Made by a program: the position numbers and the translations under genes
Shown here: one piece after another, positions 33,441 to 45,790 of the stretch
Numbering within the stretch: position 1 is the first letter of the stretch
Layout: each line of letters begins with the position of its first letter
Assembly (NCBI GenBank): GCA_030035585.1
Contig: CM057462.1
Span: forward strand, 121,143,234 to 121,207,233
Length of the DNA: 64,000 nucleotides
Direction: 5' to 3'
Origin: Dugong dugon
Lineage: Eukaryota > Chordata > Mammalia > Sirenia > Dugongidae
The notes under the pieces: generated by a model
Database searches by the model: none
Told to the model about the DNA's origin: nothing
Seen by the model: only the letters and a program-made list of their open reading frames with translations

Positions 33441-33623
33441 TCACAAAAGCATTCATTTGAGAAATATTTCCCGAGTCTATTATGTGCCAGTTGCTATAGA
33501 TGTGACAATGACCAAGAGGAAATAGGTTCCTGCTAGAGAGGGCATTTACATTTTATGGAGTGAGATGCAGGTAGAGGTAAGCAAAGGATTGTAGCAATAA
33601 CTCTAGAGTAAGATTGTTATTAA

Positions 33624-34048
33624 GGTCCCTGAGTGGCATAAAGGAGCTCTGGTGGTGCAGTGGTTAAGTGCTTGGCTGCTAACCCAGAGGACCACGGTTT
33701 AAACTCAGCAGCCACTCTGTGGGAGAAGGATGTGGCAGCCTGCTTCTGTAAAGATTTAGAGCCTTGGAAACCCTATGGGGCAGTTCAACTTTGTCCTTTA
33801 GGATTGCCATGAGTCAGAATCAACTCAACAGCAAGGAGTTTGGTTCGGTTTTGGTTTTGGTTGGGGGTGGAGTAAACGGTTGGCAGTTTGAGCCCACTAT
33901 GTGGCACTGTGGAAGAAAGGCATGGCAATCTTTTCCCATTAAGATTACAGCCAAGAAAACTCTATGGAGCAGTTCTACTCTGTAGCACATAGGATCTCCA
34001 TGAGTTGGAATTGACTCAACAGCAACAGGTTTGGTTTCGGTTTTTTGA
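33624..34048 (+). mobile_element. AfroSINE, second subtype (outer copy, split)
   Basis: The outer element is present as 33624-33642 and 33864-34048. A perfect 13-bp target-site duplication, agattgttattaa, lies at 33611-33623 and 34049-34061 and ties the two halves together. Part of its head is deleted between two 'ggtt' motifs. Confidence 0.92.
33643..33863 (+). mobile_element. AfroSINE (inner copy)
   Basis: A full copy of the first subtype, head 'ggagctctggtggtgcagtgg' area to a tail of repeated 'ggttttg'. It is flanked by gagtggcataaa and gggtggagtaaa, a diverged duplication in the head of the outer SINE. Confidence 0.92.
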
Positions 34049-34091
34049 AGATTGTTATTAAAAATAAAATCAGAGGTTGCAGTAGAATGAC

Positions 34092-34095
<4 letters not shown>

Positions 34096-34141
<46 letters not shown>
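34096..34141 (+). repeat. (TG)n microsatellite
   Basis: Uninterrupted TG dinucleotides, about 23 units. Confidence 0.95.
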
Positions 34142-34142
<1 letters not shown>

Positions 34143-34644
34143 TGGGGTGGGATTTAGTCAGGGAAGAGTTCCCTGAAGAGGTTATTTCTGAGCTGAGACC
34201 TGAAGGCAAGAAGGAACCAGCCATATGCAGATCAGCATCCCACACTACCGTGGATGGAGAAGCTGATGCAAAGGTCCTGAGGACAAGACAGGCTTGGCTT
34301 TGAGGAACAGAAGGGAGGGGGGAACATAGTGAATGTGAGGAAAGTGGTAAGAGAAGAGCCTGGTGAGATAGGCATGTCTTGGATCACTTGGGCCCTGGCA
34401 AGGAATTAGATTTTATTCCAGTGGGAACCTTCAAGGCTTTCAAAGAGCGGAGACACACTCTAATTTACATTTTCAAAGAGCATTCTGGCTGCTTTGTGAA
34501 TAAGGGACTGGTGGGAAGAGGGCAAGCTTAGAAACTATGAGACCAGTTAGGTAGGTGGCTTTTGTGATAATTTGCTCAACTGAATCAATGATTTCCAGAA
34601 AGAAACTGGTATTGTCCTTGCCAAGGTTGGTGGTGGAAAGTGGA

Positions 34645-36300
34645 AATGGAATAACAGATCAGGGTTTGTCCACTTCCTTTGAGAGACAGTATCAAAGTGA
34701 CATTCTTCTTGATTGAGTCCTTGCATCTAAATTTAAAATGAACCTTAGGAAACCAAAGTCATGGCGTCGTGATGTTGGTGAGACTGGATTTTTGAGGAGT
34801 GAAGCCTGGCTGGCAATGGAAAGGGAGGAGCCACACACACAGGGGAATGACGTCTTCGGTAAAGAAGAAAATTGGAGACAAGAGGGTATTCCCAAGCAGA
34901 ACGCCTGTGGCGAAGAGCAGGGGAGAGGATGGCATGAAGTGATAGCTTGTTTAATAGCCGGTACATTGCAGTGATATCAGCAATGTAGTCTGGACCGCAA
35001 ATGCAGCATACTGGAACTTATTTAAAGAGGCTATTGTAAAAGTCTCCGAGCCAGTTAATTACCAGTTTTTGTTATGTCAGGAACTCCTCAAGTTAAAGAA
35101 GAAAGAAACCATTCATGAGTATGTTCCAGTTCTGTCGTTTAATGGAACAAGTAAAGAAAAAAAAAAATTAAAAATTGATAAAATGATTTAGTTCATGGGA
35201 GAATTGAAAACCCTCACAAGAAAAGCTGAAATTACATATTGTTCTCCATCTTCTCTTATAGAAACCATTGAAATGGCCGTGGACTTAATTGGACTAATGA
35301 CCCATTGCTGTTATGCATGAAACTTGGGTGCCCACAAGAATTAACAGGACCATGGAAATGGTCTGTAAATATGAACCCAGATGAGCACATGGCCCAAACG
35401 GGCTGTCTGAAGCACATGTCCAAAGGTGAAAAGGAAAAAAGAAATCTTCTGTAATCAGGCTCCCTTCAGTCTTGTGGTGAAACAGCAGAGCATGTGGAAA
35501 ACAAAAGGAAAAAAAATCCACACTTTCAACAAAAGATAATTTTGGAATGGTTGACAGGTGCAGATAATGGGACAAAAAGGTAGGGGAGAATTTTTAAAAG
35601 GTGCATTATCTAAATGTATCTGGTAACAAGTATAATTGTATAAACTGAACACACTTGGGATGAGAAGAGGTGGACTGTGAATGTCTTCTTCATGTCCAGA
35701 GTTTTATTTCTTCCTCACAAAATTCCTGAAATGGATCCTGGAGTGGTGGTTGGAGAGAGTGTGATAAACATGGAGTTTGCCTCCAGATTTTACTCACTGC
35801 CATGATGAAGTCAAAAGACTTAGGTTCAAATGCTGGTTCTGGCACTTACAGGTGTGTGGTTTTGGCTGGTTATTACCCCACCATCTCATGTGTCAGACAG
35901 AGAAAATGTCCTCCACCCCATGGGTGTGCCTGGAACGGGGTAATGGGTGGCCGTGGAGGGACTTGGATGGTGCTGATGTAGGTTGGTTGCTGGAGTAGCC
36001 TCGTGGAACAGGCTTCAGAGGCAGCCTCGGGCTCCTGAGCTTGTCCGGAACCCTCAGAGCAGCTGCCCCTCAGCCAGCAGGCCCACAGTTCTACCCACCT
36101 GGGACAGGTCAGGTTTTCTCAGCAAAATTTTCCTTTACACTTTAGTCTTGGTGATTACATGAAAGAAGAACTGATAGGAACTAGAAAGGAGCAAGTGGAT
36201 TTTTAAAGTAACTGGCGCAGAGAAGAGTTGCGTGTTTGGTCTTGCTTGTTTTTACATCCCTTGCTAGATATGAGTCAGAGCACCTTCTTTAACTGGCCAT
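34645..36300. other. Mostly unique sequence
   Basis: No gene is seen. A weak MIR-like stretch lies at 35795-35905 ('gacttaggttcaaatgctgg'). Confidence 0.4.
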
Positions 36301-36307
36301 TTTATGA

Positions 36308-36505
36308 CCAGATGCTGTCAAGTTGATTCTGACTCATGACAACCTCATGCGTGGCAGAGTAGAACTGTGCACCAGAGGGTCTTCAATGGCTGTTTTTTCA
36401 GAAGTAGATTGCCAGACCTTTTTCTGAGGTGCCTCTGGGTGGACTCAAACCTCCAACCTTTTGGTTAGCGCCGAATGTGTTAACCCTTTGTACTACCCAG
36501 GGACT
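36308..36505 (-). mobile_element. AfroSINE, second subtype
   Basis: Tail 'gctgtcaagttgattctgac', middle 'gaagtagattgccagacc', head terminus 'actacccagggact'. Confidence 0.9.
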
Positions 36506-36509
36506 TCTG

Positions 36510-37018
36510 TGACCTGGGGGGGACATTTGCAATTTGCAACGAAAGGGTGAAAGCTCCACTAATGACTAGGCTGCCAGGGAGTAAACAGAACATTAGTGAA
36601 AACTGCAGGTGATACTAAATTGGGAAGTTTCTGTCAGCCCCGGTGAAAGAGACCAGGAGAAGAAGCTGGAGGCAGAAAAGGGCATGGGACTCAATGGGGA
36701 AGAGGACAGAGAAGGAAGATGTATCTGGAGAAAGGGGACTGAAAGCTCAGATATGGACTCATGAAAGCAATGCGCAGCCTCCTGTGGACACTTCAGCGTG
36801 ACAGCCAGTATGAGGCCCACCTTGTCCAGGTGATTTGACTGTGGAAGCAAGCTCAGAGGGGCCGCTTGCTCATCTGTTAACTGGGAGTTTAACTGGAAAA
36901 GTGCAAGGGTCCCCTTAGCAAAAGAGAGACTAATGTTTGTGGAGACTGTAAACTCCAAAGGGGAAAACCAGTGTGAATGCAGCACCAGGGAGTGCAGAAT
37001 GCTGGCTGTATACTTGAC
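36510..37018. other. Unique sequence, nothing recognised
   Basis: The minus-strand open frame of 155 codons (36593-37060) has no domain features and runs into the LTR, so it is not called. Confidence 0.4.
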
Positions 37019-37021
37019 ACG

Positions 37022-37966
37022 TGTGGTAGGCTGAGTAATGGTCCCCAAAGATACCCACATCCTCCTTCCTGGAACTTGTGAGTGTTACTGTATACGGCCA
37101 AAGGGACTTTGCTGATGTGACTAAGTTAAAGATCTTGAGATGAGGAGATTATTCCAGATTATCTGGGTTGGCTCTAAGTGTAACCACAAGAATCCTTACA
37201 AGAGGGAAGTAGGAGATGTGACTATAGGAGGGAAAGAAGGCAATGTGATGATGGAAGCAAGGGGAGAAAAGGTGATGTGATCTAGGGCCATGAGCTCGGG
37301 AATCAGGGAGCACCATCCTAGAAAAGGCTGGCGAATGGATTCTCCCCTACAGCCTCCAGAAGGAACTAGCCCTGCCAACACCATGGTTTTAGCCGACTGA
37401 GACTAATTTTGGGTTTCTGACCTCTAGAAATTTAAGAGAATAAATCTGTGTTGCTTCAAGCCACCAAGTTTGTGGTAATTTGTTACAGAAGCCACGTTGC
37501 TGTTGTTGTTAGGTGCCGTCAAGTCAGTTCCAACTCATAGTGACCCCATGTACAACAGAATGAAATACTGCCCAGTCCTGCGCCATCCTCACAATCATTG
37601 CTGTTTGAGCCTGTTGTTGCAGCCACTGTGTCAGTCTATCTGGCTGAGGATCTCCCTCATTTTCACCGACCCTCTACTTTACCAAACACGATGTCCTTCT
37701 CCAGGGAGTGGTCCCTCATGAACATGTCCAAAGTGCGTGAGACGAAGTTTTGCCATCCTTGCTTCTAAGGAGCATTCTGACTGTACTTTTTCCAAGACAG
37801 ATTTGTTTGTTATTCTGGCAGTCTGTGGTATATTCAATATTCTTCGCCAATACCATAATTCAAAAACATCAATTCTTCTTTGGTCTTTCTTATTCATTGT
37901 CCAGCTTTTGTGTGCATATGAGATGATTGAAAATTCCATGTACAGAAGCCATAGGAAACTAATATA
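37022..37966 (+). mobile_element. MaLR-type LTR (MLT1-like), interrupted by an RTE tail
   Basis: Segments 37022-37494 and 37952-37966. It begins 'tgtggtaggctgagtaatgg' and keeps the family landmarks: 'aagggactttgctgatgtg', 'agaatccttacaagaggg', 'cctccagaaggaactagcc', 'caagccaccaagtttgtgg' and a terminal 'ataggaaactaatat'. No internal retroviral sequence is present. Confidence 0.82.
37495..37940 (-). mobile_element. RTE-clade LINE, 3' fragment (5' truncated)
   Basis: The minus strand encodes the C-terminus of an RTE/BovB-type protein: 'KDQRRIDVFELWYWRRILN', then 'TNKSVLEKVQSECSLEA' and 'KLRLTHFGHV'. The plus-strand start 'gttgttgttaggtgccgtc' is the shared 3' tail of RTE and AfroSINE. A perfect 11-bp target-site duplication, tacagaagcca, flanks it (37484-37494 and 37941-37951), so it is an independent 446-bp truncated insertion into the LTR. 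Not functional. Confidence 0.92.
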
Positions 37967-37967
37967 A

Positions 37968-38125
37968 TGTGTGACTTTGGTCAAACTCGCCCTTTCAAGC
38001 CTCAGTCTCCCCAACTGTAAAATGGACATACTGCTATTGATACTTGCGCTATCTCTCAGGAGTTGGCTGTGAGACTGAAATGAGACAATTTATGGGAGAG
38101 CTTGCCATTAATTATAATGCTGTAT
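37968..38125 (+). mobile_element. MIR fragment
   Basis: 'gtgactttggtcaaactcgc', 'gcctcagtctccccaactg' and 'taaaatggacatactgc' are MIR core sequence. Confidence 0.7.
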
Positions 38126-38134
38126 ACACATGTG

Positions 38135-38298
38135 GGAGCCCTGGCGTTATAGCGGTTAAGTGTTAGGCTGCTAACCAAAAGGTCGGCAGTTCAAATCTAC
38201 CAGCCGCTTCTTGGAAACAGTTGGGGCAGTTCTACTCTGTCCACTGGGGTTGCTATGAGTTGGAATCGACTCGACGGCAGCGGGTTTGGTTTGATTTC
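38135..38298 (+). mobile_element. AfroSINE, short form, low divergence
   Basis: Head 'ggagccctggcgttatagc', B-box-like 'cagttcaaatc', then directly 'cttggaaacagttggggcag' with the middle block missing. The tail end 'gaatcgactcgacggcagc' keeps its CpGs, suggesting a young copy. Flanked by tatacacatgtg and tatacatgtg. Confidence 0.93.
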
Positions 38299-38309
38299 AT
38301 ATACATGTG

Positions 38310-39620
38310 AGTTAACAGTATTCTTGAAGCATACTCATTATGGTGGTAGCCCTTTTAACAACATGCATCCTGAGTATTGAGCTTGGTTAAAGTTAGGGGT
38401 TTTTAACTTTAGGAATAATGGTGGTGGAGGGAGAGGAGAAAGAGATGGGGAAGGAGGGTGGAGAGAGGGACTGAGGTACAGGTCTGCTCCAGTGCACCAA
38501 GGGTTCAGGCTCTGCTGAGGGGAAGGTCATCCCAAGGTTTAACAGGGCATAGCAGCTGGCGGCTGGGTTATGGTGTCAGGTATCCCCAGAGGAGTTCATC
38601 AGCCCCTTGAACTGAAAGGCCTTATGTCGCTCAGGGGAAAGGGAGAAAGGAATCAGTGGTTAGGAGATGTTTTCTTAATTTTGGGCAGGGACAGCAAAAC
38701 TTCCTTGATAAACTGGGGCATTTTGCAGAGCTGATCTGGGATGCTGAGAAAGATTTTGTCTCTTGAATTCCTCCAGGTTGTCTACCCCAGATATAAGCCT
38801 AATATTAGTAATTGTGTTTATTATAATATGTTCCATTGGACATCTGGAAGTCACCCTATTACTATATATATATATATATATATATATGCCTTTGTCAGCA
38901 TGTTAGGTAAAATAGAATGTTTTTCTTGTTTATAGCTTAAATCCAGTCAATGTCCAAGAAGTTTTCATAACAGCTAGAATAGCCAAACATCATTTATAAG
39001 GCCTTGCTTTCCCGTAGGACATTTGGTAGTTATTAACAATATAGTTTCCAACAGTCCAGTGAAATAGATGGTTCATTCCCATTTTCTCAAATAAGCAAGT
39101 AGGAGGCCCTTAAAGGATGTTTGCTTGAATGAGTGGCTAAGTTCTTTAGGCAATCTGTGGCCCAGTGAGGACTGTGACTTGGCTATCCCAACACATGGCT
39201 TTATGCCTGACTCATTAAATCTTGTCATACTCATCCCAGCATCTCATGCACTACCTTGGGTCCTCTTCACTACCACCTCCTCAAAAGGGCAAAATCCAAC
39301 CCTGAAATCATAATGATTTCACTGTTTCTGAAATGGGCAGGTTTTCATCTAAATTAAGGTTATCTCACAGCAGCAGAGAGAAAAAGGCAGGCACCCACAG
39401 GCACAGAACAAGGTGATGGATGAAGTAAGGGATGGGTTCGCGAGGCTTTGTCAGTTGTCTTGACAACAGTGCTTTACAGATGCGTGCATACAGATCTGCA
39501 TGATTTAAATGAAGTCATTTTTGTATTTTCTCTTTTCATTTTGCATTTCCATGGAAGGTTCTGTCAGTAGGCTCAGCTTATAGCCATAGGGGACTAACTA
39601 ACAGATGTAGTCTAACAACT
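38310..39620. other. Unique sequence with a TA microsatellite
   Basis: No gene or old repeat was recognised apart from the dinucleotide run at 38862-38887. Confidence 0.4.
38862..38887. repeat. (TA)n microsatellite
   Basis: Uninterrupted TA dinucleotides. Confidence 0.95.
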
Positions 39621-39629
39621 GACTTGACC

Positions 39630-41440
39630 TGCTCCCGACTTTCTTCAAAGAGTGAGGTCCACACTTGCTGTCTCGATTTCTTTACCTCCTACTCTGCACC
39701 CCACCAGCTGCTTCTGAATTCACCAAGGATGCATTAATTGCCAAATCTGATGAAGAATGCTTGGTCCTTACCTTATTTGACCTTTCTGAGGAATCTGACT
39801 GTGCCGGCAAACTTTCTCCTCTTCAGACTATTTCTCTGTTGGCCTCAATGACACCAATGGTCCCTGATTCACCGCCTCCCTGCTTGGCCACCCCTCAGGC
39901 CCCTCCACTGGCCTCTTCTCTGTCCAATGTTACACTCTCCAGAGTACAGAATTCAGCCTTGTTCTCTCCTCATTCTACACACTGTGGGATACTCAATCGC
40001 AACATGGCTTCAAACTCTGATGACTTGTGAACATTTACCTTTAGCTGGACTTGTCCAAACATGGTTTCTCCAGCTCTCTGACAATGTCTCAGCCAATCAC
40101 TCCTGTGCCTTGTCATTACCAACAATGGCCAGCCAAGCCAATTGCCATCAAGTTGATTCTGACTCATGGTGACCTCATGTGTGTCAGAGTAGAATCATTC
40201 TCCATAGAGTTTTCAGTGGCTGATTTTTTGGAAGTTAATTGTCAAGTCTTTCTTACAAGGTCCTCTTGGTAGACTCAAACCTCCAACCTTTCCGTTAGAA
40301 GCCATGTGTTAACTGTTCACCACCCAGGGACTCCACCAATAATGGCAACTCCTCTATAATCTCAAGTTAATGTACCTACTCTTGGCCACCACTGCCAAGG
40401 TTTCTAGATCATTCTCTATAGTACCCTAGGCATGAACAATTCCTTGGCCTACTAGTACCTTACTGTATTGATTCTTTTACCTTTTCACGATCCCTCACCC
40501 CCTTGATGTTCTCACTCTTCTCTTTACTGAGCTTAAATTTCTCCCTCTATCATCACAATCACATCCTAGCATATACCCTTGACTCCATTGCCCCTGTGTC
40601 ATTTCCTCAAACTCATTTGGTAAACCACAACCTTGGTTAAATTTAACTCTCTTCTCCTTCATCCATGCAGCTGAATATGACTGGAGGAAAAACACTGCCA
40701 CTGGTCTCACTTTAAATTCATGGCCATGAACCTTAAGTGGCTCCTTAATGCTGCCAGGCAATCATTCTAATAGTTCCTGGTCCCTTCATTCTCTCAGTTA
40801 ACTAATTTCCTCGCCCCATACTCACTCTCAGTTAATGACCTTGCTTCCTACTTCAGTGAGAAAATTGAAGCAATCAGAAGAGAACGACCACAGACTCCTG
40901 TCCCCTCATCCACCCATCTACTACCATCTGCACCCACATACTCTGTCTTGTGGCCTGTTCCCACAGATGAACTATGAACTGTCCAGGCTCCCATCTAAAG
41001 CCAGCCCCTCTGCCTGTGCACCATGCCCCACCCCCTTCTACTCAATACTATTGCTACAGCACTTCTCCTTTCCTTCTGACATCTTCTATGTCTTACTTTC
41101 CATTGCAGCATTCCCATCAGTGTAGCCCCCAATTCACTCAAAGCCAGAGTCAAAGCCTTTACAGTGGCTTGCATGGTTTACATAATCCAGCTCCCCCATC
41201 ACCTCGCTGACCTCATCTCCAGCTTCCCTCTCCTTGCTCACTTCACTCTGTCTGACTCCTTGGCCTCCTTGTTATTCCTTGAGCCTTAGGACCTTTTTCC
41301 CCTTCTATCTGAGATCCTCTTTTCCCATATATCTGCTTGGCCAAGAGAGGGTGCCATAGGGGATAGATGTAGTCTAACAACTTTTTACCTCATTTAAGTC
41401 TTTGCTCAAATCTCACTTCGCAATGAGGCCTGTCCCTTGT
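39630..41440 (+). mobile_element. Ancient CR1/L2-clade LINE remnants
   Basis: Translated pieces such as 'KSDEECLVLTLFDLSEESD' (near 39740-39800) resemble the LLDLSAAFD region of L2/CR1 reverse transcriptases. The stretch at 40850-41000 resembles the pre-RT linker, and 41150-41425 resembles an L2-type 3' part ('cctcgctgacctcatctcc', 'tttgctcaaatctcacttc'). Order and breaks suggest more than one fragment. An AfroSINE lies inside at 40130-40334. Confidence 0.45.
40130..40334 (-). mobile_element. AfroSINE, second subtype
   Basis: Tail 'attgccatcaagttgattc', head terminus 'ccacccagggactcc'. Flanked by accaacaatggc (40118-40129) and accaataatggc (40335-40346), one mismatch. Confidence 0.92.
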
Positions 41441-42640
41441 GTCCAAGTTTAAAAATTGGACCTTCAGCTCTTTACAAAGACTCAGTCCCCATCTTGGGTT
41501 CCAATTTAGCTGTTCAGAAAGAATTGCTGAATGAATAAATGAATACTTTAATGCTCACATTTTATTGGTCACAACCTAGTCATGTTACCACTTTTCATCT
41601 GACTGCAAGTGAGGTTGAAAAATGTAGTTAGCTATGTGTCCAGGAACAAAAGGAGAACAGGGCTAGTAAGGCGTATGAGAGTCCCTTCCATACTCTTCCT
41701 TGGTAACTATTAATATTTTTCCACGGAACAGATTTTTTATTAATAGCTAGGGTATTACTTCAAATCCTTGTTTGATTTACTCCCCAGGTGAAGTGGGATG
41801 GAGCACATGGAATCACAAGGACAAGTTTTGTCCGCTGGAATTAAGTCCAAGCCCTACACCTACATACCTGTTTAGTCCTCTAGGTATCACTATGCTGATG
41901 ACTAAAAGACAGATGAGACATAAGACCTCCTTCTTATACCTGCTAGTTCTTCTAGGCATAAGGATCCCTTTTAAGTAGGAAGAGACCAAAGCCCACCTAA
42001 TTGCATCAGCTGCAATACTGAAAAGGCAAAGAAGAGGAAGAAGAAGCTATATTAATCAGGAATATTTCAAGTGACAGAAGTCTAACTCATAACTTAAAAA
42101 AATAGAAAGGATATAAATTTGCTCAAGTACCTGGGAAGTTCATGAGAGACAGCTAGCTTCAAGGATAGCTGGATCTAGCAATTCAAATGTCTCCACGTGT
42201 CTTTGCTCAGCTTAATTCTCAGATAGTTTCTCTCCGTGAGTAGATAAGATGGCTGCTGGTGGCCTAAAGTTATTACCTTTCCCAAAAACTCTGACAAAAA
42301 AATGGGAAAGACTGATTGGTCTGGATAAGTCATACACCCATTACTGAACTCAACACTGTGGCCAGAAGATCAAAGATTCTAGACTTAAGCTGATGCAAAG
42401 GCCCTGGTGTATGTCATGGGGTAGAGATGGGGGATAGTTGGTGGGCATGTTGACTCTACCTTGTTGTTGTTGTTAGGTGGGTGAGTTAAATTCCACATAT
42501 TTGTCTTTCCTCATATGCCACATTTCAATGCCAATTGCTAAGTCAGGTTCAATCATGTCCTGAATGTGACAGAGTTGTATGACAGGGTTGGCACTTTGTT
42601 GTTTGGTGTAATCCTAGGCATAATTTTTGGATATATTACC
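41440..42640. other. Unique sequence; short RTE-tail-like stretch at 42465
   Basis: No gene is seen. 'ttgttgttgttaggtgggtg' at 42463-42482 looks like the very end of an RTE/AfroSINE tail on the minus strand, but the rest does not match well. Confidence 0.35.
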
Positions 42641-42818
42641 ACATCAAAATAGTGTTTCCATCTGTCAACATGATGCATGAAGCTTATAATTACTATTTGT
42701 TCTCTAGGAAAATTATTTCTTTTGCTTAAAGTTACCTTTCAATTTAAAAAAAATTTTACAAAACTTTTTTTTCCCTGATGGTAAAGATATATATGATCAT
42801 TAAAGAAAATTTAGAAAA

Positions 42819-45790
42819 AGCAGTGCTCAGAGGTCAATTTATAGCAATAAATGCACACATCCAAAAAGAAGAAAGGGCCAAAATCAAAACATTAACTCTA
42901 CAACTTGAACAAATAGAAAGAGAGCAGCAAAAGAAGCCCTTGGGCACCAGAAGAAAGCAAATAATAAAAATTGGAGCAGAATTAAATGAAACAGAAAATA
43001 CAAAAACAATTGAAAGAGTTACCAAGACCAAAAGATGGTTCTTTGAAAAGATCAACAAAATTGATAAACCATTGGCCAAACTGACAAAAGAAAAACAAGA
43101 GAGGAAGTAAATAACCTGAATAAGAAATGAGATGGGTGATATCACGACAGACCAACTGAAATGAAAAGAATCATAACAGAATATTATGAAAAATTGTACT
43201 CTAACAAATTTGAAAACCTAGAGGAAATGGACAAATTTCTAGAAACTCACCACCTATCTAAACTAACACAAACAGAGGTAGAACAACTAAATAAACCTAT
43301 AATAAAAGAAGAGATTGAAAAGATAATTAAAAAACTCCCAACAACAAAAAAAAAAGCCCTGGCCCTGATGGCTTCACAGGAGAATTCTACCAAACTTTCA
43401 GAGAAGAGTTAACACCACTACTACTAAAGGTATTTCAGAGCATAGAAAAGGATGGAATACTCCCAAACTCATTCTATGAAGCCAGCATAACCCTGATCCC
43501 AAAACCAGGTGAAGACACCACAAAAAAAGAAAACTATGGACCAGTATCCCTCATGAACATTGACAAAAAAATCCTCTACAAAATTCTAGCCAATAGAATT
43601 CAACAACATATCAAAAAAATAATTCACCATGACCAAGTGGGATTCATACCAGGTATGCAGAGATGGTTCAACATTAGAAGAACAATCAATGTAATCCATC
43701 ACATAAATAAAACAAAAGACAAGAACCACATGATCTTATCAATTGATGCAGAAAAGGTATTTGACAAAGTCCAACACCCATTCATGATAAAAACTCTCAG
43801 CAAAATATGAATAGAAGGGAAATTCCTCAACATAATTAAGGACATTTATACAAAACCAACAGCCAACATTATCCTAATTGGAGAGAGTCTGAAAGCATTC
43901 CTTTTGAGAATGGGAACCAGACAAGAATGGCCTTTATCACCACTTTTCTTCAACATTGTGCTGGAGGTCCTAGCCAGAGCAATTAGGCTAGAAAAAGAAA
44001 TAAAGGGTATCCAAATTGGTAAGGAAGAAGTAAAAGTACCCCTATTTACAGATAGTGTGATCTTATACATAGAAAACACCAAAGAATCCACAAGAAAACT
44101 ACTGGAACTAATAGAAGATTTCAGCAAAAAATCAAGATATAAGATAAACATACAAAAATCAGTTGGATTCCTCTATGCTATCTAAGAGAACTTTGAAGAG
44201 GAAACCATCAAATCAATACCATTTACAATAGCCCCCAAGCAGATAAAATACTTAGGAATAAATCTAACCAGAGACATAAAAGACCTATACAAAGAAAACT
44301 GCAAGACACTACTGCAAGAAATCAAAAGAGCCCTACACAAGTGGAAAAACATATGCTGCTCATGGATAGGAAAACTCAACATTGGGAAAATGTCAATTCT
44401 ACCCAAAGCGATCTGCAGACAAAATGCAATCCTGATCCGAATCCCAATAACATTTTTTAATGAGATGGAGAAACAAATCACCAACTTCACATGGAAAGGG
44501 AAGAGGCCCCGCATAATAAAGCATTACTGAAGAAGAACAAAATGGGAGGCCTCACTCTACCTGATTTTAGAACCTATTATACTGCCACAGTAGTCAAAAC
44601 GGCCTGGTACTGGTACAACAACAGATACATAGACCAATGAAACAGAATTAAGAATCCAGACGTAAATTCATCCACCTATGAAGAGCTGATATTTGACAAA
44701 GGCTCAAAGTCCTTTAAATGGGGAAAAGACAGTCTCTTTAATAAATGATGCTGGCATAACTGGATATCCATCTGCAAAAAAAATGAAACAAGACCCATAT
44801 CTCACACTATGCACAAAAACTAACTTGAAATTGATCAAAGACCTAAATATAAAATCTAAAATGATAAAGATTATGGAAGAAAAAATAGGGAAAACCCTAG
44901 GAGCCCTAATACATGGCATAAACAGAATACAAAACATTACTAACAATGCATAAACACCAGAAGAGAAACTAGATAACTGGTAGCTCCTAAAAATCAAACA
45001 TTTATGCTCATCAAAACGTTTCACCGAAAGGGTGAAAAGACAACCCACAGACTGGGAAAAAAATTTTGGCTATGACAAATCCAATCAGCATCTAATCTTT
45101 AAAATCTACAAGATACTGCAAAACCTCAGTAAGAAAAATGACAAATAACCCAATTAAAAAATGGGCAAAGATTATGAACAGGCACTTCACCAAAGAAGAC
45201 ATTCAGGTGGCTAACAGACACATGAGGAAATGCTCATGATCATTAGCCGTTAAAGAAATGGAAATCAAAACTACAATGAGATACCATCTCACCCCAACAA
45301 GGCTAGCATTAATCCAAAAAACACAAAATAATAAATGCTGGAGAGGTTGTGGAAAGACTGGAATATTTATACACTGCTGGTGGGAACGTAAAATGGTATA
45401 ACCACTTTGGAAATTGATTTGGCGCTTCCTTAAAAAGCTAGAAATAGAAGTACCATACGATCCAGCAATCTCACTCCTTGGAATATATCCTAGAGAAATA
45501 AGACCCATCATGTGAATAGATATATGCACACCCATGTTCGTTGCAGCACTGTTCACAACAGCAGAAAGATGGAAACAACCTAGGTGCCCATCAACGGACA
45601 AATGGATAAACAAATTATGGTATATTCACACAATAGAATACTACTCAACGATAAAGAACAACACTGGATTGGCAAAATATCTCATAACGTGGTTGAATCT
45701 GGAAAGCATTATGCTGATTGAAATTAGTCAGTAGCAAAGGACAAATATTGTATAAGACCACTATTATAAGAACTCAAGAAAAGGTTTAAA
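42819..45790 (+). pseudogene. L1 ORF2 fragment (RT and C-terminal region), dead
   Basis: The linker, RT and C-terminal parts can be followed through at least six open pieces in different frames, for example '[15 protein letters not shown]' near 43310, '[19 protein letters not shown]' near 43630 and '[19 protein letters not shown]' near 43915. The catalytic box is altered to Phe-Thr-Asp-Ser (44045-44056) in place of FADD. An extra-long A run at 43349-43358 marks one frameshift. The endonuclease is absent through 5' truncation. Confidence 0.93.

Larger units (their letters stand above)
33440..34640 (+). repeat. Ancient mammalian interspersed repeat, interrupted by SINEs
   Basis: 'gtctattatgtgccagttgc', then after the SINE nest 'agttccctgaagaggttatt', 'tgagctgagacctgaaggc', 'tgcaaaggtcctgaggac' and 'cattctggctgctttgtg' follow the order of a common old mammalian repeat. 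I recognise the pattern but not the family name. Confidence 0.5.

Noticed and set aside
36593-37060. 155-codon minus-strand frame as a gene
   Set aside because: No motif, low-complexity Ser/Leu composition, and it runs into an LTR.
37679-38029. 116-codon minus-strand frame as a host gene
   Set aside because: Most of it is the C-terminus of a truncated RTE LINE with a clear target-site duplication; the rest reads into the flanking LTR and MIR.
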